Assembly (NCBI RefSeq): GCF_008831285.2 | Contig: NW_022205143.1 | Span: 1 to 36,611, forward strand | DNA: 36,611 nt | Direction: 5' to 3' | Source: Nymphaea colorata | Taxonomy: Eukaryota > Streptophyta > Magnoliopsida > Nymphaeales > Nymphaeaceae | Part shown: positions 23,369 through 31,823 of the stretch, one piece after another | Layout: every line of letters begins with the position of its first letter | How positions within the stretch are numbered: position 1 is the stretch's first letter | Position numbers and translations under genes: made by a program | Notes under the pieces: model-generated | Told to the model about the DNA's origin: nothing | Seen by the model: the letters and a program-made list of their open reading frames with translations, nothing else | Databases searched by the model: none

Positions 23369-24014
23369 TCACGAAAGATGACTCATTTCTGGATTAAAAT
23401 CATCGTACTTCTTCCGCTTCTTGATCTTTCCATGGCTCATCCTCGCGCTCCTTTCCCGTCTCTACGTCTCCTACTGCACTTGCTACACCAATTAGCCGAT
23501 ATATTCCTGGCCGATGGACTCGCTAATCCTCTTCAAATGCACGGGATGGTTGATGTGCTATATGATCTAAGGTCTTACTTTAAAATAGTTGTCGAAATTC
23601 TCGTTGCAAATGAGACAGTAATCGCTACTGGGAGTAAGGTAATAGGGATTTTAGTCACTTTTGACCTTTCTAGGATGGGCCAATTGAAGCTCATGCTGTG
23701 CTTGACCTTTGACTCGAAGATAGTCTTGAAATCGCTGTCCAGCGAGTCAAGTTCGGCCTAGGTAAGCAGGCCTTACCTGCTGCAAACAAGTCACAAAGGC
23801 AGGAGTATACGGTTTATGGTCCTCGTTGAAGACGGCAATCGAAGGCCCTCCGCGGTTCTTATTCACATACGGGATACCCTGAATAGCGGGAAAGGCTTAG
23901 CTCGACATCCTCAATGACTCGCTGTGAACCGTCAACGCTACGGAGTATGAACGTGTGCGTGGAGTCCTCTGAGGTGCACTGATGTGGTGACTCACTCGGG
24001 CTCAACTCATTCAT
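23369..24014 (-). CDS. Dbf4-type zinc-finger protein (putative Cdc7-kinase activator)
   Basis: About 205 aa. A segment IPYVNKNRGGPSIAVFNEDH followed by KPYTPAFV resembles Dbf4 motif M, and the C-terminal part has DYCLICNENFDNY ... IIEHINHPVHLKRI, a C-x2-C ... H-x-x-H arrangement like the Dbf4 zinc finger that helps bind Cdc7. If correct it would control replication origin firing. A 19-nt intron (GTAAGGCCTGCTTACCTAG, 23761-23779 region) gives LQQ|AELDSLDSDF. The frame slips near 23900, and between the KHSMSFNWPILERSK part and the zinc finger either a 38-nt intron or another slip is needed. Short compared with animal Dbf4. Alternative: another U1-like C2H2 zinc-finger protein. Confidence 0.5.
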
Positions 24015-24253
24015 ACTCAAAAATTATAACAATAAACAGTCGAGAAGTATTATGGCTTCTTGGAAGAGCATAAGGATCCATGCAGATCAAAATTGGGAGA
24101 ATAGACGCTGTGGCAACTTGGCTGTTGATTGTATATGATCCTGACCTTGCTGGTTCGAAAAAAAAGAAGAATGATGTAGCTTAGGCATATTTTCGAGTAC
24201 TTTTTATGGTTGTAACAATTTTACGATTGCAAGTGCTATAATAATAGGGACTG

Positions 24254-25531
24254 ATGGACAGTAATTCATCTGAGGTGATAATCGACGATTTCTAAGTGCT
24301 TGTCAAGGACACCATCAAGCACATTACCAGCTCCACTATTTCCTAATCACGCAAGATCCTGCTCATCACCACCGCCAGAGGGTTTATATTATGCGATCTC
24401 GTCAAAATGATGTACCTCAGGTAAACTATCGCTTACGTAGGTTTTAGGATAAGCAATCCCCCTTCTACATAAAGCCTAAATAGGAAGGCATTGAACCTGA
24501 CCCATATGGCTCTCAACTGGGATCCATTCTTTAATCACGTGCCGAAGTGGCTCTAGTGCCCAACTTCAAAACATAGAATTTCAATCCAACTAGTGTTTAT
24601 ATCTACGGTACCGTTTCTGCCATCTTTAGACTATAACATCAAGATCATCCTCAGCAAGTTTAACTTTAACCTTCCCATAGTGTCTTTCTCACTTACACCA
24701 TCACACCTCATCGTATCAAACAACAAGCGTATCGTCTTATACAACTACCTCCGTAGCAGGCCCTCATAAAGTTAGCAATACTATCTTGATACATACAGAT
24801 CTAACGAAAAAAGTGACTTCATCAGGTACCTTGACCTTTTCTGCCACTTATGTGATGAGAAAAACTATGGAATATGCGAATGCGGTAAGTACTGTTACTC
24901 CAAGAAAGAAAAGTATATGAAGATGGTGTACATGCGTATCGGCTTTGCCCAGTCAACCAAATCTCGCATTCTTTACCTTTACGATAACGCTTAGATAAAT
25001 CTAAGTTTTTCTATGAACAGAAGCCCTACAATGATAACTTTCACTTTGCACTCAACTAAGAGGGCAAATATCTCACAGTTGCAGAGGATAATGGAAGAAA
25101 AATCAACGTCTACAACTTACAACAAAATTGCCTCTATTCTGTCCTCTACCTTGGAAGAGAGCCGAAGAGCATTGTAAACCTCAACGTGGTGACTTTGCCC
25201 AACGGAGCTGAATGGGTATTGGCTGCTCGTGCCAAGGAAGGAACCTTAGCCACGATGCATTTTACAAATTGGCCAAACTGCCATAACTTAGCTTGTTCCC
25301 AGCCGGTATAGGCGGAAGTTTAGACTTTACGAGCAGACCATGCGCGACTATGGAGTATTTGAAGACCCCAATACCTTTATCAACCCAGAGTTTTTCCTAT
25401 CTGGTTATAAACTGATCAGTATTTCTCTGCTTGGGGAATACTGCGAGGTGCTAGATTTCAACAAGGCCGGCCTGCATGATGAGGGCAACATCAACGACTA
25501 CAAAAGCATCGAATAGTACAAAGTAGAATGA
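24254..25531 (+). CDS. PROPPIN WD-repeat protein (Atg18/WIPI-like)
   Basis: Beta-propeller that binds PI3P/PI(3,5)P2 on autophagic and endosomal membranes. Recognised by the WIPI-type run SVYIYDYNIKIILSKFNFNL then TPSHLIVSNNKRIVLYNY, and by the blade FALNEEGKYLTVAEDNGRKI with NVYNLQQNC following; then LPNGAEWVLAARAKEGTLAT, like the blade after the lipid-binding site. The family FRRG motif is here YLGREP, keeping one Arg and Gly order only loosely, so lipid binding may be weakened. A Cys-rich insertion (FCHLCDEKNYGICECGKYCY) is unusual. Introns: 20 nt at about 24420-24439 (GTAAACTATCGCTTACGTAG) and 22 nt at about 24609-24630. Two compensating one-base slips lie near 25010 and 25318. TGA 25529-25531. 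Confidence 0.7.
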
Positions 25532-25590
25532 TATCTGTTGAATTTATCAAGCCATTGTGCTGGTATAACCAGAATTCTTTATAATAAAAG

Positions 25591-26165
25591 ATGAGGGAAT
25601 TGCTGCAGAAGCTTTACTTCAACAGCTGGGTAAGGATACCAGTCAAATTTGTCATCACATTCTCTGTGATGAAGGTTGTGTGGGACTACTCAGAATATCT
25701 CACTAAGTGGCGCAAAAAAAAGACGCAGCCAAGATGGGTAAGGAATAAAATATTCAGTGTGAGTTCGATACGCAGTCTCCTGCTAATCCCTCGATCCCAA
25801 GACCATATCGATGGTACGAAGACTACTAAGGTACCAGGTATCACTTTTGCCATTAAGGACATCAAACGCTGGAACCGGCTGCATAATGACTCTCTCAAAC
25901 TGTGGACAGGGAGAGCAGACCGGAGCTTTGTCTACACAGATCACCCCTATCGCGAAAATCACAACGCTATCGACCAGCTCATCATGAGAGCTAAGGAGTA
26001 TTCCTGCTCAGAGAACCTCAAATTTTTCATAATTAGCGAATACGTAGTCCTTTTGCAATGTAGGCAAAGACTGGAGAGAACATCCCGCAGGGAGTGTACC
26101 GCGAAATCAGGGAAATCCACCAGCCATAGTTGTAGATCAACGCCCCCATCATTCCTAAGCTGTGA
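25591..26165 (+). CDS. Small single-pass membrane protein, unknown family
   Basis: About 190 codons. N-terminus MRELLQKLYFNSWVRIPVKF leads into a hydrophobic helix (VKFVITFSVMKVVWDYSEYL), then a basic loop KWRKKK. The middle, after a slip in the A8 run near 25718, reads ANPSIPRPYRWYEDYEGTRY; further on come LHNDSLKLWTGRADRSFVYT and NIPQGVYREIREIHQPELEI before TGA 26163-26165. One helix plus a Pro/aromatic-rich soluble tail recalls accessory subunits of mitochondrial respiratory complexes, which in ciliates are numerous and lineage-specific; this is inference. Frames change two or three times, so the exact protein is uncertain. It ends 35 nt from the next, convergent gene. Confidence 0.5.
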
Positions 26166-26200
26166 TTGATAAATGCTCCAGTCATGGAGTGTACTAAAAA

Positions 26201-26666
26201 TCATATTCTATGCCCGTACTAGTGAAGGATTTCGTTGTATTTGTCGATGAGCTGGCTGCCCTCCAGGTGTTCTTCTTGCATCATCGACTTTGATATTTCT
26301 GACTGGTTCTCTTGGAGAGCGTTGGGGTCTACGCGCTACAGCCAATCATCGAGATCCTTTTTTAATACATTAGTCCTGGCAACTGACCTGAGGACAATAG
26401 GTCTATTGGCTATTGCGTTTTTCCAGGAGAGGTCGATCTCTTCGCGGTACCACTTGTTTCTTTGTTAGCAGTGCTTGAAGTTGCGATCCAGTAGCTCATT
26501 CTCCTTGCGGATGTAGGTGCGGAATTGATCCATAGCAGCCTCGAACTTTTTCTCGCGGGTTGCGCTTATGGCCTACAGGTGACGCACCTAGGATTGGCTG
26601 GGTTAGGGACCAGTACATCTGGCGGGATTGTGAGGCGACTTCGTGAAAGGAGCGGAGGGAGGCCAT
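26201..26666 (-). CDS. Coiled-coil protein, ~150 aa
   Basis: Starts MASLRSFHEVASQSRQMYW and, after a one-base slip near 26600, continues EVRHLEAISATREKKFEAAM, DQFRTYIRKENELLDRNFKH, NKWYREEIDLSWKNAIANRP and LIDKYNEILHEYGHRI to TGA 26201-26203. Amphipathic helices with many Glu, Lys, Arg and Trp. A family is not recognised. Its size and composition suit a mitochondrial or ciliary accessory protein. A 15-nt GT...AG stretch near 26580 was considered as an intron but does not restore the frame. Confidence 0.55.
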
Positions 26667-26708
26667 TATGATTATATATTTGAATTTATGGGGAATCGAA
26701 AATGATGG

Positions 26709-28055
26709 TCATGAGACTGGGGAGGGCTTGGGCATGCGCAACTGCTCCAGGAAGGCAGGCCGAGAACCCATGGAAAAACGCATCTTCTCGCGCTCTTTTT
26801 CGGGACGCGGGGAGGGCTGCTCAGTGGGGGAGATTTAGGCTTCTCCTCCTATTTTGGCTCAGGGGGTGGGTCAGGGGTGTCGGTCAGGTCAAACAGCTTT
26901 TCGATTTAAAGTCGGATCTTCCTTCGTTCTTGGACAGGCATAACCTTGGGAATCGAGGTGCAGGCTTGTGGATCTCCATTGTTTCCTCATCTTCTGCTTT
27001 TATTCTTCTTCCTTTTTGGAGTCTTCTTTTGTGAATTCCTTTATTGGATCCGAAAGCTCAAAACTTCCTTTTGCTTCTCTTGAGAACGGAGTAGCTGTTA
27101 TATCTCCTTTTTGGATTTTGAAGCCTTGAGTTTTGTGGCTAGTGGACGCTCTGGAGTTTGCGCTGAGAATGCCTTTGCCAACGACGACTTTTTCTTTTTA
27201 AAATTAGGAGTGGAAATGGTCTTGCTCAGACTGGTACTATCTTCGAGCTCTTGCGGTTCTTCTGGAACTTGGCATATCCTTCTGTTTTCAACAGTTTTGA
27301 ATCTATCCACTCTATTGCTGCTTTCATGTCTCTTCTCCTATCGTGGATAGCGTTGCCGAATAGTCCTTTCAACCTTCGGTGGCTCCTTTTAGGCTGTTTC
27401 GTCTTCGAAACCCAGCAGCTCAGAGATGTCATGCAATATTGCCTCTTTGGTGTCATTGGAAAAGCGAGTCTTTAGCTCATGCTTAGTAATCAAACAGATA
27501 ATCTCAGTGTTCTTGCATATTTCCTGCTCGCAGAAGGACTTTTCTCTTTCCAAAAGCCGGCTCGACTATAAAAAATAAAAAAAGGGTTTCTCTTCAGGGC
27601 TTTCCACTTCTGCTTCTCGTTCACTTTTTATCTGTTCCAGTACTCGCTTATATTTAGGCTAGTCCTTATGGTGTAATTTTTATTCTGCGTGGCATTTTTG
27701 CGAAAAGAGTCGATAATTTTGACCTTGAGGGTGATTTGTTCTTCTGGGTTAAGGAGGTCATCGCTGCTGGCAATGTGAATGATGTTTTTAGGCTGTAGGC
27801 GAATGTAGCCGTATTCTGTGACATTTTTGCCATTGAGGTGGAGCATCTGTTTGTCCTTTCTGATGGCATGCGTTCCTAAGCCAGTGCCTTTATATCGGTG
27901 ATGGATATTTTGGCTGGAACTTCAACTCTGTATGACTTTTTGGAGGGTGAGCGTAGGTATATGGTGACTGGGTTGGTATTATCGTCTATTCATAGTGCTG
28001 CACTTGTGAGGGAAAGTGAAGGGTAACCTTAGCGGAGCGTTAGTGGATTAGTCAT
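26709..28055 (-). CDS. Protein with ubiquitin-like N-terminal domain and disordered Pro/Lys-rich tail
   Basis: About 440 codons. The N-terminal part reads NPVTIYLRSPSKKSYRVEVP then KISITDIKALAEERMPSERT and LHLNGKNVTEYGYIRLQPKN, the strand-helix-strand order of a ubiquitin-like fold (compare xxxLxFNGKxL). A central helical part follows (EQEICKNTEIICLITKHELK, EAILHDISELLGFEDE) and then a long disordered tail rich in Lys, Ser, Pro (TISTPNFKKKKSSLAKAFSA, LTDTPDPPPEPKEEEKPKSP). The end MGSRPAFLEQLRMPKPSPVS precedes TGA 26709-26711. The 18-nt intron GTGCAGCACTATGAATAG at 27982-27999 contains the only in-frame TGA between the start at 28055 and the domain. Several one-base slips occur in the tail. 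Function unknown; adaptor or shuttle role possible. Confidence 0.55.
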
Positions 28056-28581
28056 TTATTTTTGGTGGGTTATTGTCGTTGTCGGTTGGTTTCTCCTATT
28101 TGGTATATCTTCTCATTAATATTTATTGCAAATAAATGGGAAATATAAATATCCATTATATTGCTTGCCCTGCCAGAAACATTCTAAGGGCAGATTTGGA
28201 TAACCAGAACTCAAAATTTATTTTTTTGGTTTGGGTTTTGATTTTTTGGATAAGTATATGGCATTTTTTATTGTTGTTGGGGTGAGGATCGAGCTCAATA
28301 ATTAAGATGATTCCAATTTAACTAAATTTAGGTTTTAGTTGTGATTGCTGCTGCTTTGATGCCAACATGACAAAATATTGTTAAAAGATTTAAAATCTAT
28401 GGCTTTCGTGCTAAATTATATGTTTGCTACTTCCATAAAAACCAACACATTATCTTAAACAATTTTTTTCCCTTCTATCCATCATTTTAATCCACAAATA
28501 CACTCTTCAAATTTGCCATCCATAAATGATCGATAGTACTTTCGATGCAATAATTATCATTTATAATTTTATTTCTTTTGT
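28056..28581. other. Divergent intergenic region
   Basis: The second-longest gene-free stretch (about 525 bases), between the ubiquitin-like-fold gene (minus) and a Ser-rich gene (plus). AT-rich with T- and A-tracts and several TTTTTTGG-like blocks near 28220-28250. No RNA gene, repeat or conserved frame seen. It presumably carries both promoters. Confidence 0.5.
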
Positions 28582-29123
28582 ATGGATGTGACTCTCTTGT
28601 ACAACGGGTACAACCTTCAGAGGAGGAAGATGTACACTCTGAGCCGTATATGCTCTATCACACAGCCAGAAACAATCTCAAGAGCCAAGTCGATATCGTA
28701 TGGCCGGCCTCCCTCCATCACGACGAGCTTCCCCCCTCTCCAAGATCAACAGAGAAAAAGCATGGAAAGCAGCAGCATAGGAGAGCAACACAACGCCTTT
28801 GTCGATAGCTATCTAAGCAAAGAACTTAACCTGAACGATAGTAGATTCAAAAAGATAAGGACTGATAGAAGAGTAGAGCACCCTTAAGGAGCCAATTATA
28901 GTCTCAATAAATCCTCAGCTGCCAATTCCGCTTCAATCGATTTTAAGCAAGCAAAACAATCATTAGATCTAAAACTGCCAAGAGTACCCTATTCCTAAAA
29001 TAGATCTTGAGATAATAGCCAGACAAAGCAGAGGGTATCGTTTCCTAAATAATCAAAGACGTCCTCAAAGTTATTTTCCTCCATTTTGAAGGACCGTTTA
29101 AAAAAATACACAAATAAAATTGA
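28582..29123 (+). CDS. Ser-rich hypothetical protein, ~170 aa
   Basis: Open from ATG 28582 (MDVTLLYNGYNLQRRKMYTL). Rich in Ser, Gln and Arg with likely phosphorylation sites (ISRAKSISYGRP, QQRKSMESSSIGEQ), then a Lys/Ser part. Two ends are possible. Unspliced, the frame stops at TGA 29008-29010, although Ser/Lys-rich coding-like sequence continues past it in the same frame. Splicing a 20-nt intron (GTACCCTATTCCTAAAATAG, 28985-29004) shifts the frame and gives EPDKAEGIVSEIIKDVLKVI and a stop at 29121-29123; this is preferred because the intron has the exact modal length. Family not recognised. Confidence 0.5.
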
Positions 29124-29213
29124 TTGATGAAAGTATTGCAGTTTTCAAATATATAAATAATCGCGGTTGCTTATTCGATTGAAGAGGCCTATTATTTAAT
29201 TTGCTTCAAAACG

Positions 29214-31740
29214 ATGCGGAACAAAAGCAGACATCAAATCGTGGCCACAACCACACCCTCGATAGGTTTCTCAGACCACGCCCGCCCAGCTAAAGTTGCT
29301 CCAAAAGCAAACAACCAAATACCATCAAAGTACCACCCAACTCCGGTCTACCACCGATATCAACCCCTTCGAATGTAGTCCTGGTAATTTGTGACTTATA
29401 AGAGGTATCCAATAAAGCCAGAGTTTCGATAGTACCAGCAAGAAATCGTTTCTTCCTGCATCTGCAACAATACCTTAGTCTGCTTGCCCACCGGACTCGG
29501 AAAGACGCATGTCGCAGCTGTAGTCATGGCGAACTTGCCCGGTGGTTCCCAGAACAAAAGATCATCTTCCTGGCTCCGACCCGCCCTTTGGTTAGGCAGC
29601 AGATATCAGCACTCAAAAATTTACGAGACCAAATCTCTAAGGAGAAGATATTGGAAGTGAACGGGCAACTGCCTGCCAATAAGAGGGAACAGTTGTACCA
29701 AACACACCAAGTCATCTTCGCAACTCCGCAAACAGTTTAGAACGACTTAAAGTCCAAAAGGCTAGATGGCCGAAGCATAATCCTGATCATCTTCGACGAG
29801 TGCCATAGAGCAACTGGAGATTTCTCTTATACTCAGATCATGAAGATAATGAATGGCTTGGACATAGGCTACCGTGTGATTGGGCTATCGGCTACTCCTG
29901 GTAGCGATTCATAAACAGTTCAAAATGTAGTCTCCAACCTCAACATCAAGATATTATCTACAAGGATGAAAATGACCCTGAAGTGAAGAAGTACCTTCAC
30001 TAAAAGATCATACACGAAGTGATAATCCCGAAAATGGCATCATCAAGGAGTCACTCATCATTCTTGAAAAATTTGCTAGGCCTTCATTCAACCTTCTCTT
30101 AAAGCTTGAACTCATTGAACAGTGGATGGCTCGAAGTCTGGCAACCACAAGTTTTCATCTAATTCGGATGAAATTCGGGGAAAAGATCGGGAACGCTACC
30201 TCAAACATCAAAGCCTTAGCATATGCTGCTCTCAAAATTTTAGGATTTTTGTGTAGGTGTCGCAAGTCATTAAATGACCAAGGATACGAAACTTCAAATC
30301 CCAATTTTTTCATAGATAGAGCCTCCAAAACCAAAGAAATAGCAAACTGAATCCACAAAAGAAAGCACAAGGTAAAGCTGAATCACCAAGCAAATAAGAA
30401 TAAGATCAATGCGAACAATATGATGAAGAGATAAGCCTTGACAACGTTTATGATTACTTTCCGTAGCAATCAATAACAAACTCAAAGACGCAAAACAGTA
30501 AAACTACGCCTCACTGCCTGCTAACTTTAAAAAAGGTGTGCTTGAGTCAAAGGATTACAAAAGCTGTATTAAATGTTTCACAGAGGAGTAAACAACTATA
30601 TGCATCCCAAACTTCTAAAATTATCATAGATTTTAAAATCTTTCTTCGAGCAGAAACAAGGAAAAGCTATTGTATTTACTGGGCTGCGGATGTCAGCAAA
30701 GGAAATAAAGTAGTACCTATCGGGCATATAGTGCATTCGAAGTGAGCTCTTTTTTGGCCAATCAAAACATAGGATAAAATGAATAAACTGGTGAAAGCTT
30801 TTGCTTACAGTGAAGCAAAAGGATCAACTATAAGTGATATAGAAGTACAAGCGAGGATAAATCAACACCCTCATATCAACGTCTATTGGCTAGGAGGGAT
30901 TGGATATTGGCTAAGTCGACTGTATCATTTGCTATGACGGTGGACACTCGCCAATTAGATCCATTCAAAGGAGAGGTCGTACGGGAAGAAAAAGAGCAGG
31001 TGAAGTTTATATCCTGCTGATGAGGGAAAATAGAGCACATAATACAAGAAGGGTGCTAAGAAAGAAGGAAAAATGAAGGATATGCTTAAGAAAGAAGCTC
31101 ATAAGTTTCAGTTCTTTCCCTTCAATAGCACCCTTTTCGAAGAAAACACGAAAATTCCGATTTAACTCTATGAAAATACCATAGTTGTTGAGTAGAGTGG
31201 CAAAAAGACAAAGTTGAAGCAATCACCCAAGCCTAAAAATGATAAATAGGAAAAGAAGACAAGGCGCAGAAAGAATGAAAAGAAAGAAAACAGTGAAAAA
31301 AGCGAAGATGATGAAACTAAATTTGTTCCTGATGAAAGTGGAGAGATGTAGAGATAAATGTTACTACAATCAGCCATCTTCTTGATAGATACAAATAGAA
31401 TGAAGAAACCCTCCTTAAAAGAACGAAAAATAGTCTGAATAAGATACATTTCAGAGTAGGAAACAAACTTTGTTACAGCATCAACATCTTATCATCAATA
31501 ATCCATCTCCATGGTCCTCACTGAGAATAATAAACTTGCTAAACTACCCTTTCAGCTGCTGGCGAATAAGACGATGGCTAGGAAGAATTACTAATCTAGT
31601 ATTTCAAAAATAAAAAGCGTAAAAAGAAAGAAATGGGAAACGCCATTTAGAGTAATCGAACAGCAGAGACACCATGGAATCAGAGTAAATCTATGAACTC
31701 ATCCAAATCTTCACAAACAGCGCTAGCTAGCCAAGATTGA
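29214..31740 (+). CDS. FANCM: FANCM/Mph1/Hef-family DEAH-box DNA helicase
   Basis: DNA translocase that remodels stalled forks and interstrand-crosslink intermediates. Motifs in order: FR(E)[17 protein letters not shown], Walker [48 protein letters not shown], Walker [12 protein letters not shown], motif [22 protein letters not shown], then [20 protein letters not shown], motif V STSIGEEGLDIGEVDCIICY and motif [22 protein letters not shown]. These match FANCM closely, including the VQ-VISNL region. TAG 30891-30893 and TAA 30912-30914 are the two Glu of GEEGLDIGE. A Lys/Glu-rich tail follows motif VI and ends with TGA 31738-31740; no ERCC4 nuclease domain is visible. Start ATG 29214. The frame slips in several places, first at 29535, and also around 29945, 30030, 30360-30640, 30760-30860 and 31055. 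Confidence 0.85.
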
Positions 31741-31823
31741 TGAGAAACAAATTGATTTTTATTGTTATAAAACTGATAAATCACTTTTAAATAATCTTCT
31801 TCAATTTTTTCTATACATCTTTG

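Noticed and set aside
23378-23761. 127-codon plus-strand open frame with hydrophobic residues
   Set aside because: It is antisense to the Dbf4-like zinc-finger gene, whose minus-strand reading shows conserved Cys/His spacing, an intron and TAA/TAG codons as Glu.
24150-24180. A GGTTCGAAA stretch that resembles a tRNA T-loop
   Set aside because: The flanking bases do not pair into a T-stem and no D-arm, anticodon arm or acceptor stem can be drawn around it.
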